From the NCBI GenBank assembly GCA_014529385.2, contig CM043963.1, positions 6,497,001 to 6,561,000 of the forward strand: DNA of 64,000 bases. The letters run 5' to 3'. This document shows, piece after piece, positions 45,802 to 57,530 of this stretch (the first letter of the stretch is position 1; every line of letters begins with the position of its first letter). A program made the position numbers and the translations under genes. Below the pieces are notes generated by a model. It searched no databases. It saw only the letters and a program-made list of their open reading frames with translations, and had not been told where the DNA came from. The DNA is from Adiantum capillus-veneris. Taxonomy: Eukaryota; Streptophyta; Polypodiopsida; Polypodiales; Pteridaceae.

Positions 45802-46911
45802 TCAAACCTCTATGACATTTATACATTTCTCTTTCATTCTCTGGATTACATCAATCTTTGCAGGACAAGGCCTTCTACCATATGGCCCGCACATATGTCC
45901 CACAATAAGAACTTCATTCACACCAAACACTGACTTTTGGCCAGACAAGGTAAGGTTCATCTCTTCCAACCTTGACAAGATATTATGACAATCATTGATA
46001 TGGTTTGCCACATAATTTTGGCACCCCCTCGAGTCTAGAGCCACATCTTTATCACTTACATCACATCCTTTGATTGGCACATCATCAAGGAAAGGCATTG
46101 TAGTTTGCGGTATGAAGTCACGTAGGACTTTGTTCATACCATTCATCATGTGTGCAACTGAATTCGTTGCCCCCTGAGGTAAGGTGCACATCCTTACTAA
46201 ACCCAAGGGTGTCCTCATGGTAGTCACGTCCCTGCTTTCCATTGCTAGTTGGAACTTATCATACCCTGAGTACAAATCTCCCATAGAATATATTACCCTT
46301 CCTGCAAATGCCTTTGCAAAATCATTGACAATTGGCCCTATACCCACATTTATGATTGCCACCTTATTTACAGGTTGCATATCCTGAATAAAGCGTAAAG
46401 AACCATTTTTCTTTGGAACTGTGAACCACCTGTTTGAATAAGGAGCACAAGAAGGTTCCAAAATACCCATCTTGATCTTCTCATTAAGCAACTCAATGAG
46501 TTTTGGCAAGTGAGCCTTTGGAACAGGAATAGGCCTCAAGTTCCAAGGTACATGAGGGATAGTGAAGATCACCATAGGAGCAACAATGGATGGATCAACA
46601 CACCCTATCTCATAAGGCTCAAATGCAAAAGCTTTTCCGTGTTTGGCAAGCATGTATTCAAAGCATATCTTTTCAGCTTTTGTCAAACTGTCCTCACAAC
46701 CAACCTTTAACTCTTTCAAAGAATCCTTTGTGAACTTCTGTCCAATCTTGCTTGGGTCACGAAGGCTAGGTTGCAAAGCAGTTTGTTCCATCTTATGTGT
46801 GCAGTCTTTTGGTAGAGGTAATGCCATTGGTTTCACTTTCTTTGCCACGAACTTATACTTAGTCTCCACTTGTACATCAACACTTTTTTTGAGCATTTTT
46901 GAAATCCTCAA
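45802..46911 (-). pseudogene. E10 reverse transcriptase
   Basis: This 369-codon frame has W-F-T-V-P-K-K-N-G-S-L-R-F-I-Q-D, Y-S-M-G-D-L-Y-S-G-Y-D, L-P-Q-G-A-T-N-S-V and P-F-L-D-D-V-P-I-K-G, the catalytic motif as F-L-D-D. L-T-L-S-G-Q-K-S and V-G-H-M-C-G-P-Y-G-R-R-P then follow. The F-L-D-D-x-x-x-K-G and S-G-x-K-S / V-G-x-x-C-G-x-x-G-R combination is one I recall from basidiomycete Ty3 elements. A TGA at 45802 is in frame with the following RNase H, so the two were one protein. Confidence 0.9.
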
Positions 46912-47811
46912 TGGACTTGTACATTTCTATTGAGCATACTTTCACAACCTCACTTCCCATAGACAAATTGCAATCCACTAAAGACTCCAAATCTTGCATG
47001 GTATCCACAAATGAACACTCATCAAACACACCTGCAATGCATTCATCATCTTCTAGAAAACCATTCATCTTCAAACCTCTTTGTACACTATTTACATGTT
47101 GTCGTTCACCCCGCTTTAAGTCCTCACACTCTGTAAAAGAAATAGATCCATACTCTGATAATCCTACAAAACCTATAGAAAATGTATCCTTTGCATATAC
47201 ATCATGCGAGAACCTTTCTCTTCTTGTACCACTGCAATCCCGCTCTACAATGGTACATGGCCAAAACCCCTCATATCCCTGTAGTCCTTGAATTCTTTGT
47301 TCGTCTTTGGCAAGGGTTGCTCTCTAAGACTTTCACGGTTCCTTTCATGGTCCACACAAACATTAAGGAACTGTACTGCACGCTTCACATCCCTGCTCCT
47401 TATTCTTGCATAAGCTGACCCATCATCCATCACCTTGGTTTCCATGCGTGTAGCAGTGATGTATGACTACCCAAGGATAAGAGGGTATGTAGACATCTCC
47501 TGCACAAAGAAATTTTGGTCATCTTTCACATCCCCTATAGTCACCTTAACATTTGGACAAGCTCCGTACAGCTCCCTTGATGAGTTGTTTGCTGCACGAA
47601 TCATCCATCCATGATTTATATCAATTGGACATTTTCCTTTTTGATAAAGACTCTTTGACATGAGGTTAATTTCCGACCCATGATCTATCAACGCAATGTA
47701 TGGCTCTTCTAAGTCTCCCACTTTTACCAGCGTCTCAATAGTTGCTCTTGCCCAGTGACTATTCAAGTAGTAGCTCTTGTGAGTGGTCTCCACTTCATCT
47801 TCATCATCCAA
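46877..47811 (-). pseudogene. E10 protease and pre-RT spacer
   Basis: The frame 47811-47467 contains Y-I-A-L-I-D-H-G-S-E-I-N-L-M-S, an active site with D-H-G. It ends Y-P-L-I-L-G followed by TAG at 47467, where Gln is expected (I-L-G-Q), so CAG to TAG. The same frame continues 47445-47245 (G-S-A-Y-A-R-I). The spacer to RT (47245-46911) is broken, with one frame at 47074-46877. Confidence 0.85.
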
Positions 47812-47825
47812 GAAGAGAACGTGTT

Positions 47826-48440
47826 TTACTCCTCCCTAGACTTGTAGCATCCAACAATAGTTTCATCACGTTGTTTGCCATAGACATGTACACCCTGTGC
47901 ATTTAAAGTCTCTTCTTCACCCTGTACATGGATAGCTTCAGTAAGAGACCGCTGCTTCCTCTTTATGATATCAATTATTTCTTCGTGGAATTCCCGCTTT
48001 GCTATACCAAGGACCTCACCCAAGGTAAATTCCGCCTTACTGTTTAGAATCCTCTCTTCCAAAACCTTTTTGAGATCCATTGCTACCTCTATATTGGATT
48101 GGAGTTTGTAGGCCGGACCCTTTGCTTTGAATTTTGTTGCATCCTTCTTCTTGTCTTTAGAGGCTTCTTGCATAGGCACTTCGGGGACAGGCATTTGTTG
48201 CAGGGAAGGTGATCTAGGAGGCATTGTTTCATTTCTACCTCCACTCCTCGTTGCCTGCTTTGAAGGCCCTTTATCCCCATTCTCACACCTACGTTTCTCT
48301 TCAACAATGGCCTCATTTGCTTGACATTTGGCAATATATGAATGCACTGACAAAGAGTCCACAGGGTCATTCCAACCTGTTTCAAGCCGAATGCAATCTC
48401 CAGCTTTGTGTAAAACCTCTGTAGTCATTTTACCCTTCAT
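47826..48440 (-). pseudogene. E10 gag-protease linker
   Basis: Two hundred codons: a Lys/Pro-rich first half, then A-Y-K-L-Q-S-N-I-E, R-I-L-N-S-K-A-E-F-T-L-G-E-V-L-G-I-A. That second block resembles a pre-protease domain found in some Ty3 polyproteins. I cannot name it with certainty. It is in a different frame from both neighbours. Confidence 0.65.
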
Positions 48441-48493
48441 AGAAGATTCTATAGCGCATGGCCATAGCTCTCCAATACCATTAGATTCCTCTT

Positions 48494-49645
48494 CTACAAC
48501 CTTGACTGATCCTTTTTTCTCACCTTCAACCCATAGGTGGCTTTCTCAACCATTGAGATGGCATGGCTAGTAGCCATGTCCTCAACTAGTTTCTTTATCC
48601 CGCCTTTGCCAAAGTTTGTTCCCAAGAGCTTACTTAAGTGAATTTTTCCATCTTTAAAGAAAACAAGCTCCTTTGTCAAAGCGTCTTTAAAACTTTCACA
48701 ATCCCTCCTTCCATGGTCAGTACTAAGACACCATATGCATCTATTGACAAAGACTTCTATGGTTTGCGGTCGTTGCCCTGTAGATTGACCTGATGGTTGC
48801 CCCTTTTCTTCTAGCCTTGTAAGCTTTAACTTGAGCTCTTGCATTCCTTTGACAATATTGTCTAGGATGGATTTGTCACTCTTTGGAACCACAATCACAG
48901 GCTTTATAGGACTCTAAAAAACACTTGGGGATTGAGTAGGGTTGACTATCATCTTGTCTCTTCGTCATTGTCGCTTAGCTAGCAATGAAATGGCGTCTTC
49001 AACCTCATTCCAATCAGTCTTCAAACCCTGTTCCGCATCCTTATCCTCAAGTAGTAGCTCTAACTTCTCTTGAATCTCTTTACCTGCGGCTTGCAAAAAG
49101 ATCTTTGTATTCTCCGAGTTTAGGGTAGCCTTTTTAGTTCTTGAAAGTTGATCATAACGGCATTCAAATTCCCTTAGCAGTTTGGTAGGCGAGAGCCCCT
49201 CTTTTGGCCGAACTACCCACTCTAAGAAAGTCCTCTTTGTTATCCTTTCGGAGTCCTCCATGAAATACTCTTCCTTCAAGGCTAATTTGAATGCTTCCCA
49301 AGTTTCCCCATGCTCATTTCTAATTCCCCTTACATGCTCTATGATCTCGGGAACCACAGCAAGTTCAAAACATTGCACCATCTCTGCTTCGGGCACTCGA
49401 TGAAGCTCCATCTCCTTTACATATCCACAAAGATACTTTGTTACATCTTTACCTTTAAATTGGTCCAATTTCTTCACCATATATTGAAGCGCTTTGGTTG
49501 AGGAGAGCTCGCTCCTTTCTGCAGCTTGTTGCTGCTGCATAAACACTGCAAAAGCTTGAAACATTTTCATTGTGATTGGATCAAACCGAACCCCCTGTTG
49601 CTCTTGTTGCTCCATAGCTTTAAACCTTTCTTTTGAGACCTTCAA
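48494..49645 (-). pseudogene. E10 gag with zinc knuckle
   Basis: One frame from the ATG at 49645 to 48494 (384 codons) has two internal stops (near 48965 and 48914). The capsid part has L-D-Q-F-K-G-K-D-V-T-K-Y-L and W-E-A-F-K-L-A-L-K-E-E-Y; the nucleocapsid part has C-I-W-C-L-S-T-D-H-G-R-R-D-C (CX2CX4HX4C). The start lies 30 bp from the primer site, as expected. Gag forms the particle that holds RNA and enzymes. Confidence 0.88.
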
Positions 49646-49675
49646 TGAATATTTTGAACCCTCACCCTAGCCTAC

Positions 49676-49693
49676 TTCACGTCGGGTTCACCA
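49676..49693 (-). other. E10 primer-binding site
   Basis: Minus-strand TGGTGAACCCGACGTGAA lies six bases after the LTR end TTGACA. It is the same 18 bases as in E5. Confidence 0.88.
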
Positions 49694-49699
49694 AAAACG

Positions 49700-50729
49700 T
49701 GTCAAGAAGTACGCAGTGCGACTAGGAAAGCGCCAGGCCTCTGACTGTGAGGATTCGCAGCAAAATCAAGCAAGGCGTAGACGATTTGAAGCCAAAAACA
49801 CAGTAAAAAAGAAAAGAACTCCAGCCATGAAAGCTCCACTTTGAAAAAGAACCTATACTAACTCAAAAGTCTTGTGTGTGTGAAGATTAGGTGTAGCCTC
49901 GCTCCCAATTGCACAGATGCAGTGCTCATTCGACCTGTTAAAAACCCTATATTTACGCTTCGGTTCTTCTTCATGACCATTTCATGGGAGATTCAGTACT
50001 TCATTGGAAAGCCCAAGTAGTTATTTGAGGAGGGGAAACCCTAATTGGAGGCCTCATAGCCTCAACCATGTAGTGGAAGCAGCACGGGACTCCACTAGCA
50101 CCCTATAGAGGAATGGCTGTATCTCCTTGCTCATGTGCCCAAATGAGCTCATTCTTGGCTCTAAAACTTCCCACACAAATTGAGCAACAAGAAAAAATGC
50201 CAGCATCGTTGATGTGGAATTTTGAGCTAATTTGAGCATTTTTTAGGCTATTTTTGACCATTTTTAGCCCAAAAATGTCATTTTTTGTCCGTAAAAAGCC
50301 CAAACGAGCTGGGAAAAATCCCTAAAATTGTGGAAAAATCCCATTGGGCTCAAATTTCATGTTGAACCTCGTTTTCCCACTTGGTAAGCACTTTGGACAC
50401 TTCTTTTACGCCAGCGCATGAAACCTGCTATTTTTGGCCGAGATTGCCCGCATTGAACTTTCTAGGCAAAACGAGCGTGCCACTTCGAAACACTTGACGT
50501 TTGTACATTCCTAAAGCAAATTAGGCATATATTTATGTGTAAAAGCATTCCATGGTGCCACGTGTAGGGCCTCGCCCTTCCGGCAAGGTATGTACACGAC
50601 TACAACCGTGACATTCATTTTCGCATTTATCACACTATGTCTATTGTAGCATTTGGTCCCACATATCATAAACATTAAGAGTGAGGTAGATACTTTAATT
50701 TCACATTATGAACATGCCATCGCACGACA
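49700..50729 (-). repeat. E10 5' LTR (1030 bp)
   Basis: It pairs with 42456-43499. On the minus strand CGTAAATATAGGG at about 49960-49948 is a likely TATA box (the left LTR has the same), about 250 bp before the LTR end. Confidence 0.94.
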
Positions 50730-51930
50730 CCACGTATGCATTAGGTAGGCCCATGTCACAAGGCCATGCATTAGCACATTTTTTAAACCCATGCACAGCA
50801 TATACCCCAAGGCTATACCTTGTCATCCGTGAGGACTCCGATTAGGAGGGGGGGAGGCATTCTCAATGCGAACCCGATGATGGTAAAAAGCAGTAAAAAG
50901 GGCAATGCCATGTTTTGACTATTTTTTAGGGGTTTACGTTTGATTGTGAAATTTTTTGGACTAACCAAAGTACATATGCCCTTATACAACATTAATCTAC
51001 AAAGATATGAGGCCAAAATCCAAATTGGGGCCGATAAGTGTATGTGTATATATAAAAATAGCCATTTTTTGGGAAAAATATTGGTAAAACGGAGAAATTC
51101 GGCCATAAAAATTACATGTGAGTGTACATAATGTGTCGGGGTGAAGTTTTTGATTTTTTTTTATTTTTGGTTTTTTTTGGGTTGATTTTTCTATTTTCCT
51201 TTTGAATTTACTAATTATTGGCAAAAAAACTTCAAAAATACAAAAAGCAGGTGAAACGCGATTGTAATGAAAAACCAAAAAGATGGGGATGATCAGTGAC
51301 TAGAAAACAACCCAGGGTGTAGTGGGGGTGGAATTATGAGAATGAAGCGAGAGGCGTGTTGTGGCCAGATTTTGACCAAATTGTCATATTTCTTAAAAAT
51401 TGGGCAAATGGAGTCCAAATGGAAAACTTTTCGAGTCTAAACCGCGTTCCACAAAAAGTTAGGAGCACATGTCAAATCTCATGAAAAATGGTTCTGGGAC
51501 TCCCATTATAAGATTTTTTCACTCCACTTAGAGCTCATTTCTACTATTCACTTGTGAGAGAGAGCTCTAGCCACCTAGAGCCCACAGGACTTCCCGCAGC
51601 CGATACGCCGCGCACAGTCATCCGACAACTACCAGATATGAGAGGTAGACTCAACACCTTATTCTCTTCATGTATATGTGATGTTTTGTCGCCAAAACTA
51701 GCATAGAACTCCAACGCGGTTTGTAGGGTAGAGACCTGTGAGCGTAGATAACCACCTAACGGCTAACCCAATACCAACAAGACTTCATAGGGGGTTTATC
51801 CTAGCCTAGGAGACCAATCTTGGATGCCCGAAAGAGGCAAGAACACAACGGGAAAAACCCTAACTTCTAGAGCCCTGTAAGAAGCCACAAAGAGGAAATA
51901 CGGCAAATGTAGCCCGAATCATACCAAAAC
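50730..51930. other. Unassigned non-coding region
   Basis: I see no gene or simple repeat of note. The last part (51480-51700) could be an LTR end and leader start of E11, with gccgatacgccgcg recalling the E3/E12 LTR start ggatacgccgcg, but no primer site was found. Confidence 0.3.
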
Positions 51931-52462
51931 TCATGAGTAGGCGCTTCTTGACAAGCTCTACAAGGCTACATGGGTTACATGGCCAAAAGGTGACCAAAAG
52001 TAGGCCTAAGCTTCAAAAACGGCGTCGGAAACGTAAAGCGTCGCTCGGATCTCACAGTCAAGCGAGATGTCTGTTTGCCACCAAACTTCGCGAGCGTCTT
52101 ACCAAGGCCTTCAACAACCAAATCCTATGGTGATAAACCACTAAAAATCATCGGGGGCATGCAAACGCAATCATGGGCACTTCCATAGCGATAAGTCACC
52201 AAACGAAGCTCAAGTGAAGCCAAAACCAACAAGAATCACATGGCAAGGTTCCCCAAGGGATAATAGAGCTATGCTGGTCATCATCAAGAAATTTCATCGT
52301 GGAAAAGCGCTTCAAGAGTCAGAAATCACCTCTCAAGCTCCGAAAGCCAAGAAGGGAGTTTCTAACTAACCATTTGATTTTTTAAATTGAAATAAAGCAC
52401 AAAGGGACTTAGGGAGGTCATATGCACATGTTTGTAGGACTGATTACCAAAAAATGCACAGG

Positions 52463-53480
52463 AGACATCCTATGCGTAGGATGTCTCAAGACCATGTTTG
52501 GGCACCCAACTCATCATTCAGCCCTACACACAGCCTCTACATGTCATTTACAGCTTATCCCTCAAATTTCACCCCATTTGGACAAAAGTTGACCTCTTAT
52601 GCATCAAATAACACAAAGTCAGAGCATAGAGGCAAGAATTGGTCATAGACCTATCAAAAATGATCCAAATCAAGTGAAACTTGAACCATACACTCTTCAC
52701 ATCATGTCAAAGCTAACTGTGAGGTCATATCTACAAAATCATGGAAAAAGACTTATTATGCGTAGTATGTCTCTAAGCTTGCAATGACCTCCAGATGGAT
52801 TTTTTGGCCTTCATGTTTATCACATTCATACAAGCCCACCCACAAAGTGTCCAGCCAAACAAATCACTTTTTGGCCTCATAGCTCCATAGATGTACTTTT
52901 CAGAGTCCCAAACACCAGTAAATGGTCTTCCTACCCTCAATACTTATCCAAATTCAAATCTAAGCACATAGATGTGATCCACAGGCTATGCCCTATCATA
53001 CTGACAAATTTCATGCAATTCTGAGCAGAAAAGACATCCTACGCGTAGTATGTCTCCAGAGTCATATTGACCTACTAAGCAAAGTTTGACATCATAAATG
53101 GAACCATCATGCTACAAGAAGCCTACATATCAGTTTTCAAGCCATTTGGACAACATTTGCTTATCATTACAGGACATCCTACTCATTTGTGAACCAAAAG
53201 CCTAAAATAGTCCAATATTTCACTTTTTGGTGTCCAAATCAAAATCCAAGCACATAGCTGTGATGTATTGGTCATAGGCTATCATCATGACAAGTTTCAA
53301 GTCATTGTGAGGATAAAGACATCCTACGTGTAGTATGTCTTCAGGCTTAATTTGAAGCACAATTCTTACTGTTTTCATTTGCAAGCCACCCTTAGTCCCT
53401 CTTGAGCTCATGTTTCAATTTTCAAGTCAATTGGATAGTTAAAACTCAGTTTATCAACTAATCTGTAAAGAACGCTAACT
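52463..53480 (+). repeat. 285-bp tandem leader repeat with 24-bp palindromes
   Basis: Palindromes start at 52463, 52749, 53032 and 53317 (spacing 286, 283, 285). The ideal site is AGACATCCTACG followed by its own reverse complement. The last 90 bases of units 2 and 3 are also alike (aagcacatag.tgtgat, catgacaa.ttt). Between palindromes the units have diverged strongly. A half site lies at 53172-53182. Confidence 0.85.
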
Positions 53481-53506
53481 TTGGACTACTGAGTGCAACA
53501 GGATCC

Positions 53507-54420
53507 ATGGCAGCCACTAAGTCACCAACAAAGAGGAAAAGAATGACCAACAAAGATTACCTAAATGAAGTGGAGCCATTTGTAATACTAGCAGAAACCA
53601 TAAAGCCCATTACCACTGCAACCTACTGGAAGCAAAAGACCTCAAGATATGCCAAGGCCTATTCAAGGACCCAGAAGGCAATGCCATAGAGCTTCCAATG
53701 ATACCTCAGGAACTCAATGAGTTGACGGGGAAGCCAGATATACTCTCTCTCTTGGAAAAGCTGGACTTACACAATTATTTTGAGGCGTTGCCAGCAAGAA
53801 TTGACATCTAGAGAGTCTGGGAATTCATCACCACAATCAAAGAAAACGGCATAGCCAAAGTGACAGATCTGCAAGGAAAGACCAGAGTAATTGTAATCAC
53901 ACCAGAAGTGGTCACAAGTGCATTGAACCTCTCTAATAAAGGCAACACTGTCAACAAGAGGCGAGAAGAGGTAAAGGTATACAAATAAATCAAGAAGAAC
54001 TACACATTGGAGGATGTTGCTGATCCAATGGTGGCGACCATGTGCCAATTTTACAACCAATATTTCCATATGTGCACAAAGAGACCTCAAAAGTACACTG
54101 CACCACCGGCAGCAATTGGAACGACATTTACATGGGCAATGAAGACAAGCAGGCCAAAAGAGATAGATTATGCGACGTACCTACAGTACAACATTGTGAG
54201 AATGCGAACCCCGAATCCTACATACATTGCACCAGGGGAGATGCTTACAAAGGTGATATATGAAGTTTTACATGCAAGGGGCCAGTGGCCTCTTCCTCCA
54301 TCACAGAATGACTGGTTAAAGCTGACAGAGGACAAGGAAGAGGAACAACCTATAGCTCCCAAGGTAACCACCAGACTAAAGAGAAAGCTAGAGACAGTGG
54401 AAGAAGAGCCTGCTCAATGA
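53507..54420 (+). pseudogene. E11 ORF, amino part (plant-transposon-protein-like)
   Basis: The ATG at 53507 starts M-A-A-T-K-S-P-T-K-R-K-R-M. Later E-F-I-T-T-I-K-E-N-G, V-I-V-I-T-P-E-V-V-T-S-A-L, then (54007-54420) Y-T-L-E-D-V-A-D-P and Y-I-A-P-G-E-M-L-T-K-V-I-Y-E-V. The order resembles the putative plant transposon protein domain found in some plant retroelements, but I hold this loosely. Stops near 53687, 53809 and 53986 and frameshifts break it. Confidence 0.45.
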
Positions 54421-56520
54421 AAGAAAGCTACATGCCAGCAAAAGAGACCAAATCCCAGAAGGCTACTTGGCTAGAAAGTTTGATGGAAAGTTTCAAAGCC
54501 CAACGAATGCTAAAAGGAGATCTAAATGAATTATGGAAGCCCTCACTTGAGGCAATGTCTGGATCTTCTCGAAGGGAAAATAGGGATTTCTTCGAAGACT
54601 ACATAAAGAATTTTGAGATCCTAGTTGCGGCAGGTGAGAACATTCTAGTCATACCATTTACTGATGAAGAGGTTGATGATGTGCGGCGGCAGTTGCTAGA
54701 AGAGTAGGAAGGGGAAGAAAGAGAGAGGAAAACAAAAGCTGACCGGGATTTCAAAAAGAAACCATCAACCCCACCATCAAGACGAGAGTCAAGTCCTCCA
54801 CCATCACCACCTCCTCCTAGTCCTCCTCAACCCCGACAAACTGAGGAGTTGAACAAATCTGATGGGCAACAAGACTCCAAGGAAGAGGAGAACAAAGAGA
54901 AAGAGCAGAAGGCAGAAATTGAACCAAAAAATGAGAAGCAAGATCCTGAGGCAAGGAAATATGGAATATTCCTAGATCTGCTAGCTATTGGATATACCCG
55001 AGAGGAGGCAACTTAGAAAGCATTTCAATTATCAATACCTAAACCAAAAAAATCCACATTGAGCACTCGTTTGGTGGAGCTGAAGGAGAATGCAACAGAC
55101 ACCATAGATTTGCAACCACAGAAGGAAGACTGGGAAGAAGTTATACAAATACTACAAGGATTGAGAGCGAGATCAATGGACAGAGCTGAGGTTGAGTGAA
55201 GAAAATGTGAAAACAAAAGTGGAGACACTCCAGAGGCAAAACTAGGAACAGCTGCATGGCCAAGCATAGGTACAAGCTCAATTAGAAGCAGCACTACAGA
55301 AATGTCAAGAGCTAGAAAATCAAAGCCGGGAAAGGAATCATAAACTGCTAAAGGCTTTGAAGAGAAATACCAGAAAGTCAGCAAGGCTCTTTCTGAAGCT
55401 GAGAAGGAAAGGGATGAACTAACCCTACACTTAGCGGAAGAGTCGAAGCAAGTAGAGAGCTTGAAAGAAGCTAAGGACAGGGCTGAAATCTCATATGAGG
55501 CTAGCCAAGATGAGGTAATTGAGCTCAAAGATCAAATCAAAGTAAAAGAGCAAACTATTCAGAGGTTGAGAGCATCGCTGGGCAGAGCAAGATCTGCAGC
55601 TACAACTAGCACGAGCCAAGACAAATATGTGTTTGAAGAACAAATGATAAAACTCCAAAAAGAGCCGACGCTTGAGAAGAAGCAGAGAGTGATGATGGCA
55701 GAAAGATCAATGGTGATACAAAGCCGATTGTAAGAGGAGAACAATTCATTGAAAGAAGAATTGTTGAAGCTTCAGGAAAGATTAGAAGATAATTCACAAA
55801 CGCTGCAAATAAAGAATGCTGAGATAAAACAGAAGTTAGACAAAGCTGATAGGGTCAATGCAGAACTCAATGACCTATTAGTATCTATGAGAGAACAAGG
55901 TGAGATAGCAAAAGACAAGTTACACAAGCAGCTGGATGAACTTCAGGGCCAAATAGGTGAAGAACGTCAACAAAGTCAAGGGCCAGCTGCAACGGAAGGA
56001 ATTGACATAGAGAATGTGTCAGATCCGGTGGACACTATCATACAAGAGGATATTCCTGGGGAATCGGTACAAGAGCCCCGGGATCTGACACAAGAAGAGG
56101 AAGACAATCTACAAAAAGCCATAGAAGCAGCTATAAAGGATACAACAAAAGAAGCAATGCAGTGGGAGCAGAGAATATTAAAGTCGATGACAATTCTGAA
56201 ATTGGATGCAAATGTCGTTTGACATGAATGGCTACAACCTTCTCTCCCCTATCCTCTTCTCAAATATGAGGCTGCTACAATCAACAAGAGGATCAAAGAG
56301 GAGCCCTGAGTGCCACTGTACAATGAAGATGTCACCAGACCAGAAGGGGTTAAACCCATTGTAGGCTCCCAACCAAGATGGAGGAAGGCATGGCTCACTA
56401 AATACCCTCAGTATTTAGTACATCTGGTAGAGGCGCCTAAAATAATCAGAGACAACCTCAGCTTTTTCCCTCTACCAAGGATGCGGACATGGAAGGAGCA
56501 TGAATTGCTAAAGAGAAGCC
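54417..56520 (+). pseudogene. E11 ORF, Pro-rich and long coiled-coil part
   Basis: The frame 54417-54707 is alpha-helical. A Pro/Ser-rich hinge (54760-54840) and an acidic K/E stretch follow. From about 55330 to 56000 a long coiled coil runs through several frames (E-K-E-R-D-E-L, E-L-K-D-Q-I-K-V-K-E-Q, L-Q-E-R-L-E-D-N). The frame 55749-56222 closes with an acidic region and K-L-D-A-N-V-V. A last piece to 56500 has W-R-K-A-W-L-T-K-Y-P. No catalytic motif is visible. A structural gag-like role is possible. Confidence 0.5.
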
Positions 56521-56529
56521 ACCCCACGT

Positions 56530-56690
56530 TGGAGAGGGGGAATAGGGAACACACCCAGCACACAAAATATTTGCCTCTCTATAGGCCAGGGATTCCACAG
56601 CACCCCTAACCTCTCAAGAAACACCTTCAAATTGTCTTATTTGCACTAACAACTCCACTTTAGCATACAAAACAGCTACCTCACACCTTG
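56530..56690 (-). repeat. Inverted copy of E8 leader fragment
   Basis: The reverse complement matches E8 leader 32582-32743 at high identity (for example ggaatccctgg, caaatattttgtgtgctggg, tgttccctattccccctctcca). It lies exactly between the E11 end and the E12 protease, at a junction near 56691. Confidence 0.9.
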
Positions 56691-57530
56691 TATACTACTC
56701 CCTGGAATTCTACTGGTAGTGTGGTATTTCCATCTTCTCCCTCGCAATATTCTCCAACCTTGTTTAAAGGTACTGGCCTAGTGTTTAGTTGAGTCTTGTC
56801 CAATTCTCTGATCCCTTCTTGAAGCTTCGACGCAGGGTCTTTTACTCCAAATTTTTCTAAGCATTTGCCTACGGTGGTCCACATGTTTGGTCGTAACCTC
56901 AAGAGTTCCGCTAATGTGATTGTGCATGCGACAGGTGTGGACAATAACTCAATCAGCCCTTGTGAATCCATTAATCTGTGAGGAGAAATTATTTGAGATG
57001 GGATTTCTCTCACCTCAAACTTAGCTTCATACTCCCCTAGGTAAGAGGGTAAAGTTTTTAGCGAGTCTGGTTGGCTGTGCCCCAAACTAATTAAACCCTG
57101 GTACTTCCCTTGTGAGCGCATATCAAAGTTCATTTGTGATCTTGCCTCAAACTCTTCAATGGGAGGTAAGATCTCATTTTTATCCTTTCAAGTGCTATTT
57201 ATTTGGTGGTTCACCATGTTAGCTTCATTTGCTTCTCGGATTTTCTTCCACAGGTCATCTAGACTGTTACAATCCTTACCCATTTCTTCCAATGTTTTAG
57301 GCTGGAAACCATCAAATTGTCTCATCCATTGTATTTGGCACTATGATAGGTTCTCTCCTAGACTCAGAGGCAGTCATGAGTCTCTCCTTCATGTCTACTT
57401 GTTTCTCTAGATTTGGTTTGATAGGGGTTGGAGCTAGTACCTCGTGCCAACTTGCAGGTTTACCAAGCGGATTTTCTATCAAGGATTGTGTTGTTTCAAT
57501 CATCTTTCGACGCATATGGATAAGTCATCC
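56691..57530 (-). pseudogene. E12 gag-protease junction region
   Basis: The frame 57133-56691 matches E1 1621-1300 (S-Q-R/I, L-M-D-S-Q-G-L-I-E-L-L-S, L-L-R-L-R-P-N-M-W-T-T-V-G-K). It ends V-E-F-Q-G-V-V-Y-K at the junction. The frame 57515-57312 is the upstream Pro-rich linker. Between them frames are broken. Confidence 0.75.

Larger units (their letters stand above)
42456..50729 (-). mobile_element. E10: Ty3/gypsy with both LTRs, fungal-like polymerase
   Basis: Left LTR 42456-43499 and right LTR 49700-50729 agree over their whole length (TGTCAAGAAGT...GCACGACA). Between them on the minus strand are primer site, gag, protease, RT, RNase H, integrase and PPT. Flanking 5-mers (accgc on the left, ccacg on the right) do not match, so no target duplication is visible. 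RT has F-L-D-D and protease I-D-H-G-S-E-I-N. All main ORFs contain stops. Confidence 0.93.
51930..56525 (+). mobile_element. E11: palindrome-leader element with coiled-coil ORF
   Basis: A leader with a 285-bp tandem period (52463-53480) is followed by a broken plus-strand ORF of about 1000 codons (53507-56500) with no polymerase or integrase. The leader resembles those of gypsy E3 and E12 in its palindromes. I infer a non-autonomous LTR-type element. LTRs were not identified, and the right end is cut by an inverted piece of E8 leader at 56530. Confidence 0.5.

Noticed and set aside
42451-50734. Target-site duplication for E10
   Set aside because: The flanking 5-mers are accgc and ccacg, which do not match; one side may be rearranged.
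52463-53340. The palindromes as recombinase attachment sites
   Set aside because: They recur many times in element leaders with no recombinase gene or element boundary at the sites.
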